From an uncultured Acetatifactor sp. (GTDB lineage Bacteria > Bacillota > Clostridia > Lachnospirales > Lachnospiraceae), in NCBI GenBank assembly GCA_934433135.1, contig CAKRZO010000008.1:1-64000 (forward strand): a DNA stretch of 64,000 nt, in the 5' to 3' direction. The translations under genes were made by a program, and so were the position numbers. Under the pieces are notes generated by a model that worked only from the letters and a program-made list of their open reading frames with translations, ran no database searches and had not been told where the DNA came from. This document shows positions 26,542 through 35,525 of the stretch, piece after piece (the stretch's first letter is position 1; the number at the start of each line of letters is the position of its first letter).

Positions 26542-27408
26542 CTACAGATTCCTGCTGTAAATATCCCTGTGATACAGCTTCATACCATAGTTACCTTTGT
26601 TTTTCATTCTTTTGTAAAGCTCATTGGCCAAGGTTACACTGCGGTGTCTGCCGCCTGTGCATCCGACCGCAATCACCAGCCGGTATTTGCCTTCCTTCAC
26701 ATAATTGGGAATCAAAAAAGAAATCATATCCGTCAGCTTATTCATAAAGCATTCCGACTCCTCAAACCCCATTACATAATCCTGAACCTCTTTCTCATTT
26801 CCGGTTTTATATTTTAATTCTTCAATATAAAACGGATTGGGCAGAAAGCGGACATCAAAAACCAGATCCGCATCCGCCGGGATTCCGTATTTGAATCCGA
26901 AGGACATTACCGTTATCATGAGACTATTATATTCTTCATTTTGTACAAAAATGCGGTCAAGCTCTTCTTTTAATTCTCTGGTCAGAAGCTGAGTAGTGTC
27001 TATGACATAATCCGCTTCTTTACGAATCTCTTCCACCATAGCCCGCTCTCTTTTGACACCATCCTCCACACGGCCGTCCGCGGCAAGAGGATGAATCCTT
27101 CTGGTCTCTTTGTAGCGCTTGATCAGCACCTGATCATCCGCCTCCATAAAGAGGATTTCCAGTTGATATCCGTCGGCTTTGAGACGCTTTAAGATCTGCG
27201 TTGCTTCTTCAAAGCTCTGCCCGGCTCTTGCATCCAGCCCCAGGGCGACTTTGGTAATCTCGCTGTTGGGCATGGCGATCAGTTCCACAAATTTATCAAT
27301 CAGAGATACCGGAAGGTTGTCCACACAGTAGAATCCGGCATCTTCCAGCATTTTCAATGCCGTACTCTTGCCGCCTCCGCTCATTCCGGTAACCACTACA
27401 AATCTCAT
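26542..27408 (-). CDS. rapZ: RapZ/YvcJ nucleotide-binding protein
   Basis: 288 residues from the ATG at 27408 (GAGGATGTGT upstream); the ATG at 27414 sits within that site. The Walker A motif GMSGGGKS begins near residue 8. VTVMSFGFKYGIPADADLVFDVRFLPNPF and CTGGRHRSVTLANEL are strongly conserved in the family. In Bacilli YvcJ is a GTPase linked to competence; in enterobacteria RapZ controls glmS through a small RNA. It lies 18 bases after murB and is followed by whiA. Confidence 0.95.
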   Translation of the reverse strand: MRFVVVTGMSGGGKSTALKMLEDAGFYCVDNLPVSLIDKFVELIAMPNSEITKVALGLDARAGQSFEEATQILKRLKADGYQLEILFMEADDQVLIKRYKETRRIHPLAADGRVEDGVKRERAMVEEIRKEADYVIDTTQLLTRELKEELDRIFVQNEEYNSLMITVMSFGFKYGIPADADLVFDVRFLPNPFYIEELKYKTGNEKEVQDYVMGFEESECFMNKLTDMISFLIPNYVKEGKYRLVIAVGCTGGRHRSVTLANELYKRMKNKGNYGMKLYHRDIYSRNL

Positions 27409-27432
27409 ACACATCCTCTTTTCCGAACCCTG

Positions 27433-28347
27433 CTATCTTTCTCCCAGCAGAATCACTTCCGGCTCCAGCTGCACTCCAAACGTGTTTTTCACGCTTTCCT
27501 GTACTTTCTCAATAACCTCGATAATATCTGCAGAAGCCGCTGTTCCGGTATTGATCACAAATCCGCAGTGCTTCTCTGACACCTGTGCGCCTCCTACGGT
27601 AAATCCGCGCATTCCCGCTTTCATAATCAGCTCTCCGGCATAATATCCTTCTGGTCTTTTGAACGTGCTTCCGGCACTGGGATATTCCAGCGGCTGCTTT
27701 TCCCTTCTTTTGGCGGCAAGCTCTTCCATCCTGGCATGAATGGCATCCTTGTCTCCCGGAGTCAGCCGTATTACTACTTCTGTTACAATAAAGGACTGGT
27801 TCTGTATGGCACTGGTCCGGTATCCGAACTCCATGGTTTCATTATCCAGTTCCAGTTCATTTCCTTCTTTATCCAGAACACGTACTATTTCCACTACCTG
27901 ACATAACTCACCGCCGTAAGCCCCCGCGTTCATCACAACGCCGCCGCCGATGGTTCCGGGTATTCCCGCGGCAAATTCCAATCCGGTCAGTCCTTCTTTC
28001 CAGGCAAAAGCGGCAATCTGTGACAGGAAAGCTCCTGCCTTTGCATGAATGAGGTTTCCCTCCCGCCTGATTTCACGAAAGGCCTCTCCCATGTGAAGGA
28101 TAATTCCTCTGTACCCCTTGTCACTGACCAAAAGATTGCTGCCGTTGCCCAATACAAAAAACGGGAGCTGCACTTCGTGCAGGTATTGCTGTATCTTTTG
28201 CAATTCTTCCGTGCTTGCGATTTCAATCAGACAGTCTGCCGGGCCACCGGTACGAAAGGTCGTATGGGTAGCCATGGGCTCCTGCAAAAAGATATTCTCT
28301 TCCGGTACAAAACTTTTTAATGCAGACAATACTGCTTTACTGATCAT
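27433..28347 (-). CDS. murB: UDP-N-acetylenolpyruvoylglucosamine reductase
   Basis: 304 residues, the short type II MurB of Gram-positives. FAD and substrate motifs are TFRTGGPADCLIE, LGNGSNLLVSDKGYRG, AAGIPGTIGGGVVMNAGAYGGE, YPSAGSTFKRP (catalytic Ser) and KHCGFVINTG. It reduces UDP-GlcNAc-enolpyruvate to UDP-MurNAc in the cytoplasm, an essential peptidoglycan step. It precedes rapZ directly; upstream is a repeat-filled gap of 279 bases. Confidence 0.96.
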   Translation of the reverse strand: MISKAVLSALKSFVPEENIFLQEPMATHTTFRTGGPADCLIEIASTEELQKIQQYLHEVQLPFFVLGNGSNLLVSDKGYRGIILHMGEAFREIRREGNLIHAKAGAFLSQIAAFAWKEGLTGLEFAAGIPGTIGGGVVMNAGAYGGELCQVVEIVRVLDKEGNELELDNETMEFGYRTSAIQNQSFIVTEVVIRLTPGDKDAIHARMEELAAKRREKQPLEYPSAGSTFKRPEGYYAGELIMKAGMRGFTVGGAQVSEKHCGFVINTGTAASADIIEVIEKVQESVKNTFGVQLEPEVILLGER

Positions 28348-28412
28348 TCTTCTTTCCCCTTTTTCCTGTCTGGTCTCTTATAAAGCCGGACTATTTTTCT
28401 GCCTTACGAGTT

Positions 28413-28580
28413 GCTGGTACAACGTACAGGAAATAACTAAACCAATAACGCAGAATGAATTTTAAATCTGCAAAGAAGAAAAACACTGGTGTAGCGGGCT
28501 ACGTCAAGTTTTTCTGATGCAGCAGATGAAAATCCAGGCAAGTTATCTGGTCTGGTTATTTGCAGGACAGTGTACCAGGC
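28413..28580. repeat. Miniature element with 32-bp imperfect inverted ends
   Basis: The left end GCTGGTACAACGTACAGG and following bases (28413-28444) are the reverse complement, with a few mismatches, of the right end TGGTCTGGTTATTTGCAGG and following bases (28548-28580). It lies between glcK and murB and contains no credible gene. A sequence resembling the right end (TTTGCAGGACGGTGTACTGG) recurs at 30861-30880 beside another repeat. It has a non-autonomous mobile-element or structured-repeat character. Confidence 0.6.
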
Positions 28581-28626
28581 ATTTACACCCTGGCAATTCG
28601 AAAAACAAGTGCTACCCGGCTGCTTC

Positions 28627-29571
28627 CTACCGAAGAAATAATCCGGCTGCGCCGTAAATTCCGGCATCGTTGCCCAGTGTGGCAAGTACGAAATCCGCAT
28701 TCAGGCTTCCTGGGAATGCATATTTCCGAAATGCAGGTCTTATGTAATCAAAAAGAATCTCGCCTGCTTTGGAAACGCCGCCGCCGATGACAAACAGATC
28801 GGGATTTACCACTGCCGCCACAATTGCCAGACCTTTCCCCAGATAATCGCCGAATTCTTCTGCGATCTCTATCGCAACTTCATCCTTTTCTTTTACCGCA
28901 TCAAACACTGCTTTTGCGGAAAGGTTGCCTTTTCTTAACAGGCTGGGCTTTCCATCCTTCTCCAGACGTCTCTTTGCAAGGCAGACAATTCCGGTTGCGG
29001 AAGCATACTGTTCCAGGCATCCTTTATTACCGCAGCCGCAGGAATCCGTCTCACCGTCCTGTATATGCATATGTCCGATCTCACCGCCGGCTCCTGCCGC
29101 TCCGGTCAGAATCTTTCCGTCCACAATGATGCCGCCGCCGACACCGGTTCCCAGCGTAACCGCTACCAGATTCTTACAGCCTTTTCCGCCGCCCTTCCAC
29201 ATTTCGCCGAAAGCGGCAATGTTGGCATCGTTGGCTGCCTTTACGGGAATATTCAGGCACTTTCCGATCTCTTTTGGAATATTAATGACGTCCCAGCCCA
29301 AATTTACGGCACGGTTAATGGTTCCTTCGTCATTAATAGGTCCCGGTGCTCCCACACCGATTCCCAGAACATCTTCTTCGGTAAGATTTCTTTCTTCCAT
29401 CTTGCTGCGGATGCTTGCCGCGGTATCCGGCAGAATTTTAGAACCGCTCTGCGCCTTGTCGGTGGGAATCTCCCATTTTTCCAGAAGGGTTCCCTCGCTG
29501 TCAAACAGTCCCAGCTTTACCGTGGTTCCTCCCACATCAACTCCGAATGCATATTTTTTCTTATTTTCCAT
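28627..29571 (-). CDS. glcK: ROK-family glucokinase
   Basis: 314 residues. The ATP-binding motif FGVDVGGTTVKLGLFD opens the protein. Catalytic residues fall in NDANIAAFGE, and the ROK zinc-binding cysteines are in CGCGNKGCLEQYAS; it ends with NDAGIYGAAGLF. It phosphorylates glucose released inside the cell by the glycosidases. It follows hprK by 68 bases in the carbon-control block. Confidence 0.92.
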   Translation of the reverse strand: MENKKKYAFGVDVGGTTVKLGLFDSEGTLLEKWEIPTDKAQSGSKILPDTAASIRSKMEERNLTEEDVLGIGVGAPGPINDEGTINRAVNLGWDVINIPKEIGKCLNIPVKAANDANIAAFGEMWKGGGKGCKNLVAVTLGTGVGGGIIVDGKILTGAAGAGGEIGHMHIQDGETDSCGCGNKGCLEQYASATGIVCLAKRRLEKDGKPSLLRKGNLSAKAVFDAVKEKDEVAIEIAEEFGDYLGKGLAIVAAVVNPDLFVIGGGVSKAGEILFDYIRPAFRKYAFPGSLNADFVLATLGNDAGIYGAAGLFLR

Positions 29572-29639
29572 ATTCTAAAACCTCTCTTTTCTTCTTGTTC
29601 TATTTTGCTCTTGCTTTGCTTCCTATAAAGACGCTAAGC

Positions 29640-30584
29640 TCAGTCGTCATCCTCTTCTCCCCGTCTTTTTGCCAGGGAATTCTGCACTCTGGTATACAAT
29701 TCCTGTGCCGCATTATAGCCCATCTTCTTCTGTCTGTGATTGGCTGCCGCGGATTCGCAGATGATTGCCAGATTTCTGCCGGGACGGATCGGAATGTTAT
29801 GGCAGACAATTTTGTTACCAAGATATTCCGTATAGTTTTCTTCCAGACCAAGCCGGTCGTATTCCTTATCCTTATCCCATTCCTCCAGACGAATTACCAG
29901 ATCCACCTGCTGGGTGTCCCGGACGGAAGATGCACCGAACAATGCCTTTACATCAATGATTCCCACACCGCGCAGTTCTATAAAATGCTTGGTGATATCC
30001 GGAGCCGTTCCTACCAGCGTCTCATCACTAACCTTACGAAGTTCCACTACGTCATCGGTTACCAGACGGTGTCCTCTCTTTACCAGCTCCAGAGCTGCTT
30101 CCGACTTTCCGATTCCGCTCTCCCCGGTAATCAGAACGCCTTCGCCGTAGACATCCACCAGAACGCCGTGTACGGAAATACAGGGTGCCAGCTTTACATT
30201 CAGCCACCGGATAATTTCCGCGGTAAATGCCGATGTAGAGGTCTTGGTCAAAAGAATCGGCACATGCTGCTTATTCGCTACCTCCAGGCAAAGTTCATCC
30301 GGCTTTAAATCTCTGCAGAATACGATGCAGGGAATGTCATAAGCCATCAGCTCTTCGTATACTTCCTTTTTTCTCTCGGAATCCAATCCTTCCAGATAAG
30401 TATATTCCACAAATCCGATAATCTGAAGTCTGGATGCGTCAAAATGTTCAAAATAGCCTGTCAGCTGAAGCGCCGGCCGGTTGATATCAGGCTGCGTAAT
30501 CCGAATGCCTGATACATCTACATCCGGAGTCAGATTTTCCAATTTCATTTTCTCGATTACTTTCCTCAGGCTCACACTTGCCAT
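29640..30584 (-). CDS. hprK: HPr kinase/phosphorylase
   Basis: 314 residues. The N-terminal domain (1-130) is followed by a kinase domain with P-loop GESGIGKSE (about 153-161), VTDDVVEL, and the signature LRGVGIIDVKALFGASSVRD. It phosphorylates Ser46 of HPr and Crh in response to fructose-bisphosphate, the main switch of carbon catabolite repression in Firmicutes. It has its own sigma-A promoter at 30630-30658. The Crh-like partner is encoded at 25325. In related genomes uvrC often sits nearby upstream; here 16 kb of glycan genes intervene. Confidence 0.96.
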   Translation of the reverse strand: MASVSLRKVIEKMKLENLTPDVDVSGIRITQPDINRPALQLTGYFEHFDASRLQIIGFVEYTYLEGLDSERKKEVYEELMAYDIPCIVFCRDLKPDELCLEVANKQHVPILLTKTSTSAFTAEIIRWLNVKLAPCISVHGVLVDVYGEGVLITGESGIGKSEAALELVKRGHRLVTDDVVELRKVSDETLVGTAPDITKHFIELRGVGIIDVKALFGASSVRDTQQVDLVIRLEEWDKDKEYDRLGLEENYTEYLGNKIVCHNIPIRPGRNLAIICESAAANHRQKKMGYNAAQELYTRVQNSLAKRRGEEDDD

Positions 30585-30629
30585 AATAGATCTGTCTCCT
30601 CTCTGCTTCTCCCCTTCTCCGTCACGCTT

Positions 30630-30658
30630 ATTCTAACACACACTTCAAAAGTGTTCAA
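30630..30658 (-). promoter_or_regulatory. Sigma-A promoter for hprK
   Basis: On the minus strand TTGAAC, a 17-base spacer and TAGAAT. The start of transcription would be near 30623, about 40 bases before the hprK ATG. The rest of the 341-base gap (30585-30925) is occupied by repeats. Confidence 0.7.
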
Positions 30659-30697
30659 CCACAAACAGATGTTTTTTCACAATCCCCTTTTTCTATA

Positions 30698-30857
30698 GTT
30701 ACAGCTCACACGCGCCATTCACAAAGCTTTTTGTCTGCTTTGCATCTGCTTATCTGCGTCTGCAAGCCGCTATATTCATGAATCTGGTGCTTAAACTCAG
30801 ACAGATTTTCATGCAAGCACAAAATCTGCCCACAAAAATGCTTGTCTGAACTGTTAC
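30698..30857. repeat. MITE-like element (GTTACAGCTCAC...GTCTGAACTGTTAC ends)
   Basis: Left end GTTACAGCTCACACGCGCCATTC and right end GTCTGAACTGTTAC form imperfect inverted ends. Its last 58 or so bases (CAGATTTTCATGCAAGC and following) match the reverse complement of the element at 39252-39414. It contains no gene. It marks the hprK-side border of the glycan island. Immediately after it, at 30861-30880, is an end of the other repeat family. Confidence 0.7.
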
Positions 30858-30925
30858 TCTATATTTGCAGGACGGTGTACTGGTTTGAAGTGGCATCAGC
30901 ACAGGTGCCAGGAGACCTGAAGTGA

Positions 30926-33166
30926 TTATCTCTTTTTATTTTGTCTGTACAAAGTTGGAGAAACAGATACATATTTTTTGAAAATGCGCATGAATGTTGC
31001 ATGATTCACATAGCCGCATTTGACAGAAATTACGGTTATCGGTAAGTCAGTGTCGCATAACATCTTTTTCGCAATTTCAATGCGCCGTTCATGCAAATAG
31101 TCAAGAAACACACGACCCGTTTGAAGTTTAAAAAACTTGCACATATATGTGTAAGATGTATTCATCTGCTCTGCGAGAGAGCTAAGAGAAATGTCCGGAT
31201 CGGTACAATGCATATCAATATACTCCAGCATCTTGTCTTTTAAAACATCATTACTTCGTAGTTTTGAGTTTTTGTTAAAGTCAGCAAGAATAACAAAATT
31301 TTCTTTTAAAACATTAAAACTGTTTTTGTGATTACTGTCAACCAACGTTTGCTGCGTGCAATCAATGAGGTATCCGTGAGAATCCTTTAAGTTTAACGTG
31401 GTTAACAGTTCTATTAATGTATTAACAAGATAAAACCGTACATAATTTAACACTCTGAAAGTAAGAAGTTCTTTATCAAACAATGTAGAGATAAGGGAAT
31501 TAAAAAAATCATTGACACCATCAACATCACCTGCAATAACGGCATTTAACAAAGTTGATTTCTGCTCTTTGGTAAAAAATGCTTCAAATTGATTCCTGCC
31601 CTTAACGGCACCGTAATTGTCATCGTTTTTCATGAGCGAATAAATAGCATCTTCATAAGATTTTGTAAAATCCCTGAGTGATGAAACAATTCGACCGAGT
31701 CCAATATGCAGTTCTATTTCATTTTGTGAAAAAAGAAACAGAACAGATTCGAAAAGTTTGTGTATTTGATTTGTTAATGAAAAATTGTGATTAAATAAAA
31801 ATACCGTTTGAGGTATGCGCGTCGGAATGACGATGTATTCCATGTTTACCGAGACCGATATATCCCTGATTCTGTCGAGCAGAGCATAGATAATTTCATC
31901 ATCTTTAAATTTTTTTCCTGAATGAAACTCAAATACAGCCGCCTGATAATAATTATACCTGAATTGTTTATTTGTCTGGTCGAAAAGTAATTGTATATCT
32001 TCGTCCTGCATATTCATTGAATCCTGTAAAAAAGCCGTATAGGAATTATTGTTGATAAATTTCTTTTGCTTACTTACTGTTTCAAAAAGATTTGTATTGC
32101 TGTTTAAGACATCATAAATCAAATCCTGGAAATTCCTGTATTTGTTTAAGTCAAATTCATTCTGTGATTTGGCAGACTCATATGGACATAAAAGAGCTGC
32201 AAAGGGAGATAAGTATCTCTTTGAAGTAAAATACGCACTTGCCGTGGTAAGAGCAGAGCACAGCAGTATTGCTACAACAAAGCTAATTAATATCAGATAA
32301 ATATATTTATACAGGAGCACCTTGGAGAATACGCTTACATAGTAAAGATTAGATATTACGGACTTTGTGCATATATAGCTGTACGATGAGGAAAGTCGTT
32401 CTACGGAGCCTGTTTTTAACGACTCTATGTTTGTCAGGTCTATCTCTGCCGGTATATCGGAAGAGTGGGCTAATATGTCGTCATGGGATGAGATTACCAC
32501 AATATATGAAGGCGGCAATGATTTGGTAAGTTTTCTATATGTGGAGGCAATAGATTTCATATCAACTATTGAAATCAGCACAACATTGTTCTCTATAGAA
32601 CTGTTGCTTAAGGAACGTATAATTACAATTTTGTTTTTCTGTTCAAAACTTAGGAAAAAATTACTTTCATGATATTCCTGCAGCAGGAATTTGTATTCGT
32701 CAAAAGTGCATGATATATCCGTTAATATCATATCGTAAAATTCCTTTATGCTGTAAATAACATTTTGTCCTATTATACTCTGGTGTTTTGGAAAGAATAA
32801 AAATGTGGCAGAAACGTTTCCTCTGTATTTTTCCACATTGATAATCTCCCTGGAAACCTCACGCGCTGCAAAATTTTTATCTGTTATTGTGGAATAACAT
32901 CCGGAAGAAAAAGTATGTATTGCGTCATTGTGCCCTAAAATGTATGTAAGTGAGTTGATGTTTGAAAGCTGGGTGTCAAGCAGTTCTTTTGAATTGGCAA
33001 TTGCTGCCATATTAAAAGACAGACGTTCTTTATTATAATTATTTGTCGTCAATATGGCAAACAATGTTGTAAGAACTATCCAAGGTATAATAAATTGTAT
33101 TACACTTGTTAAAAACATTCTTTTAAAAAGGCCAATATCAAAATGCTCTTTAATTTTGCTGAACAC
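30926..33166 (-). CDS. Membrane-anchored AraC-family regulator of the glycan island
   Basis: About 746 residues. One membrane segment near the N-terminus (FIIPWIVLTTLFAILTT) and a second at about residues 290-315 (LILISFVVAILLCSALTTASAY) flank an extracellular sensor domain. A cytoplasmic linker and a C-terminal AraC double HTH follow (LSSLAEQMNTSYTYMCKFFKLQTG ... VISVKCGYVNHATFMRIFKKYVSVSPTLYRQ). I chose the GTG at 33166 because AAGGAG lies eight bases before it. Upstream ATGs at 33277 and 33211 lie before or within 15 bases of a perfect promoter (33231-33259). It is divergent from the GH20 operon and probably activates it on sensing external glycan. Confidence 0.85.
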   Translation of the reverse strand: MFSKIKEHFDIGLFKRMFLTSVIQFIIPWIVLTTLFAILTTNNYNKERLSFNMAAIANSKELLDTQLSNINSLTYILGHNDAIHTFSSGCYSTITDKNFAAREVSREIINVEKYRGNVSATFLFFPKHQSIIGQNVIYSIKEFYDMILTDISCTFDEYKFLLQEYHESNFFLSFEQKNKIVIIRSLSNSSIENNVVLISIVDMKSIASTYRKLTKSLPPSYIVVISSHDDILAHSSDIPAEIDLTNIESLKTGSVERLSSSYSYICTKSVISNLYYVSVFSKVLLYKYIYLILISFVVAILLCSALTTASAYFTSKRYLSPFAALLCPYESAKSQNEFDLNKYRNFQDLIYDVLNSNTNLFETVSKQKKFINNNSYTAFLQDSMNMQDEDIQLLFDQTNKQFRYNYYQAAVFEFHSGKKFKDDEIIYALLDRIRDISVSVNMEYIVIPTRIPQTVFLFNHNFSLTNQIHKLFESVLFLFSQNEIELHIGLGRIVSSLRDFTKSYEDAIYSLMKNDDNYGAVKGRNQFEAFFTKEQKSTLLNAVIAGDVDGVNDFFNSLISTLFDKELLTFRVLNYVRFYLVNTLIELLTTLNLKDSHGYLIDCTQQTLVDSNHKNSFNVLKENFVILADFNKNSKLRSNDVLKDKMLEYIDMHCTDPDISLSSLAEQMNTSYTYMCKFFKLQTGRVFLDYLHERRIEIAKKMLCDTDLPITVISVKCGYVNHATFMRIFKKYVSVSPTLYRQNKKR

Positions 33167-33230
33167 AAACTCATCTCCTTCAAAAATTAATGTATAATTT
33201 TCTGCAATCATTTTGGCAACTTTCCCCCGC

Positions 33231-33259
33231 ATTATAATAAAAAAGAAATAGTATGTCAA
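33231..33259 (-). promoter_or_regulatory. Perfect-consensus sigma-A promoter for the island regulator
   Basis: On the minus strand TTGACA, a 17-base spacer and TATAAT. Transcription would begin near 33224, giving a leader of about 58 bases to the GTG at 33166. This excludes the in-frame ATG at 33277 as the start. Confidence 0.85.
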
Positions 33260-33414
33260 TGGCAATTGCGAATGCAATGATTATTTTTAGCATTAATGGA
33301 GAATTATACCTGCTGATGGTTAATATCAATGGCAAAAATACGAAATTGGTAAAGGAAAAAGGTCTATTTTTGATAAAGTGACTAATTTTGGTATGGTAAA
33401 ACAAAATCTATACG

Positions 33415-33443
33415 TTGACGCAGGTATGTGGACGTTGTAGGAT
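33415..33443 (+). promoter_or_regulatory. Possible promoter of the GH20 operon
   Basis: TTGACG, a 17-base spacer and TAGGAT, about 48 bases before the GH20 ATG. The -10 is poor, as expected if the divergent AraC protein is needed. The intergenic region has no other recognised signal. Confidence 0.4.
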
Positions 33444-33490
33444 AATGCTGCAACGTGCTTTAATTGTCATAGTAAAATTAAGGAGAAAAA

Positions 33491-35332
33491 ATGAAATACG
33501 AAAACAATTATTTTGATTTCAGATATGTTAGGACAACAGGAGAGAAAATCCGTCTTTCCAAATATTCTGTTGCATCGTGTGAAAATGAGTGTTATGCGTT
33601 AACCTATATGCACAATGTGATCGATGAGGCAGAGGGTGATACAGTAGTATCTGTTCATTTAATTCAATCTGTACCTGATCATATAAAGGGAAAGATTGAT
33701 GTGTATGAAGATAATGAAGAGGGATATATTATTGAAATTACAAACGATACCGTAAATATCTATTCCGGAACTCACAGAGGACTGATATACGGTGTATCTA
33801 CGATTAAACAGTTTATCGAAACAGATACGGTTGCCCCAATGGTCTTATTCGATTATCCTGACAAACGCATGCGCGGTTACAGAGTGTATACTCCCGGAAA
33901 TGATACCATTGATATATTTAAAAATGTTGTTGATACATTGGTTTACTATAAATACAACACCATAATGATAGAAGTTGGAGGAGCAATGGAATATGAAAAA
34001 CATCCCGAAATCAATGAAACGTGGGTGAAGTTTTGTACTGAAGTAAACAAAAGCCCCTGTGAAGCAGAACGAATTCAACTGCATACTCATCCGGAATGGA
34101 AAAAAAATTCCATACACTCTGAAAATGGCGACGGCCGCTTTATATCCAAAGCGCAAATGCGTGATTTAGTGAAATATTGCCGGGAACGCGAACTTACGGT
34201 CATTCCGGAAGTTCCCTCTATGAGCCATAGTGATTACATAGTTATGGCGCATCGCGACTTGAATGAACGTGTAGAAGACACTTATCCTGATACCTATTGT
34301 CCTTCCAATCCTAAAACGTATGAAATACTGTTTGATATTTTAAATGAAGTTATTGAAGTTTTTAATCCCGAGTATTTAAATATAGGCCATGATGAACTAT
34401 ATACCGTCGGGATATGTGATAAATGCAAGGAGAAAACTCCTGTTGATCTGTACGTAGGGGATATTGTTAAAATTCACAACTACCTTAATGACAGAAATAT
34501 AAAGACAATGATGTGGGGAGAAAAACTATATAATATACACTTGATTGATCCGGAAGGAAAACCATGGGCAACAGGCGGTGCAGGCAACGACAGAGAACCG
34601 ATTTTGTATCCATGCCGCAATTTAATTCCGACTGACGTTATACAGCTTCATTGGTTCTGGTTGCGCACAAACGAAGAACAGGAAAAAGAGGTTTTCGATT
34701 TAGGTTTCAAATCTTTTTACGGTAATTTCCTGGGTCCGGAACTCGAGAATTACAGAAGACGCAGTGTAAATACAGACGGCGGATTCGTTTCTAACTGGGG
34801 TTCTTTTAAAGAAGAATATATGCAAAGAAACGGACAAAACTTTTATCTTGCATCCACAGCCTATATATTCTGGAATGCCGAATATGACAGTCCAATGAGG
34901 GAACATGTATATGACATTACCAAAAAGGAGCTTTACAGAAGATATTTACGTTCTCTGGGTGATGAAAAAATAGAAATCACCCATACGACAGAACTTAGCA
35001 GACCTTATGTCTCTTTCTACTGCGGATGCTATATCGTTCCCGAGGATGATTTAATAGGCTGGCACATTGTGACCTATGAAGATGGTACTACCGCAAAGCT
35101 TCCTGTAATATACGGATACAATATACGCTATGCCTATGATAAGCCAACAATGGCAAAATCGACAGAGGCAATTCCGGATGCGGCTATCGAACCCATCGGT
35201 GCATCCCTTCCTCAAAAGACAGGGAATAAGATTTTCTATAAAACGGCTTACAAAAATCCATATCCGTTAAAAAATATTAAAACGATCGTATATAAGCCTA
35301 AGAATGATGTGGCTGTTGAGGTTTTAGAATAA
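33491..35332 (+). CDS. Glycoside hydrolase family 20 (beta-N-acetylhexosaminidase type)
   Basis: 613 residues. A GH20b-type N-terminal domain (about 15-110, with YSGTHRGLIYGVSTIKQF) precedes a TIM barrel. The catalytic Asp-Glu pair D301-E302 lies in LNIGHDELY; the Asp assists the substrate acetamido group and Glu is the acid/base. Cys residues at about 309 and 312 (CDKC) are unusual but not interpretable here. There is no signal peptide, so it probably works on imported oligosaccharides, releasing terminal hexosamine. It is the first gene of the island operon (AAGGAG before the ATG). Beside GH88, a role with glycosaminoglycan-like oligosaccharides is likely. Confidence 0.85.
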   Translation: MKYENNYFDFRYVRTTGEKIRLSKYSVASCENECYALTYMHNVIDEAEGDTVVSVHLIQSVPDHIKGKIDVYEDNEEGYIIEITNDTVNIYSGTHRGLIYGVSTIKQFIETDTVAPMVLFDYPDKRMRGYRVYTPGNDTIDIFKNVVDTLVYYKYNTIMIEVGGAMEYEKHPEINETWVKFCTEVNKSPCEAERIQLHTHPEWKKNSIHSENGDGRFISKAQMRDLVKYCRERELTVIPEVPSMSHSDYIVMAHRDLNERVEDTYPDTYCPSNPKTYEILFDILNEVIEVFNPEYLNIGHDELYTVGICDKCKEKTPVDLYVGDIVKIHNYLNDRNIKTMMWGEKLYNIHLIDPEGKPWATGGAGNDREPILYPCRNLIPTDVIQLHWFWLRTNEEQEKEVFDLGFKSFYGNFLGPELENYRRRSVNTDGGFVSNWGSFKEEYMQRNGQNFYLASTAYIFWNAEYDSPMREHVYDITKKELYRRYLRSLGDEKIEITHTTELSRPYVSFYCGCYIVPEDDLIGWHIVTYEDGTTAKLPVIYGYNIRYAYDKPTMAKSTEAIPDAAIEPIGASLPQKTGNKIFYKTAYKNPYPLKNIKTIVYKPKNDVAVEVLE

Positions 35333-35350
35333 ATCCGCCGGACAATTGCT

Positions 35351-35440
35351 ATATAAATTTCTCCTTCGTTTACGAGTGTACTGTTTAGAGGTGCTTTTAC
35401 TACAGCTAAATTGTACCGCAGGCGAAGAGAAGATTTATAT
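35351..35440. repeat. 18-bp imperfect inverted repeat before the lipoprotein gene
   Basis: ATATAAATTTCTCCTTCG (35351-35368) pairs with CGAAGAGAAGATTTATAT (35423-35440), 16 of 18 bases. A further small stem, GGAATCC..GGATTTCC, follows at about 35453-35478. The 193-base gap holds no gene. It could be an mRNA structure tuning lipoprotein expression or a miniature element. Confidence 0.5.
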
Positions 35441-35525
35441 AAAAGTAACCAGGGAATCCGGTAAAATCGAGGATTTCCGGCATTTAACAAATGTTTGCTA
35501 ATCAAAAAGAGAAGGAGAAAAGAGA

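Noticed and set aside
28925..29578. Long plus-strand open frame of 217 codons opposite glcK
   Set aside because: Proline/serine-rich antisense of a well-conserved ROK glucokinase gene; no ribosome-binding site or homology.
33167..33277. ATG starts at 33277 or 33211 for the island AraC regulator
   Set aside because: A perfect TTGACA-17-TATAAT promoter at 33231-33259 lies downstream of the first, and the second has a poor site; the GTG at 33166 has AAGGAG at ideal distance.
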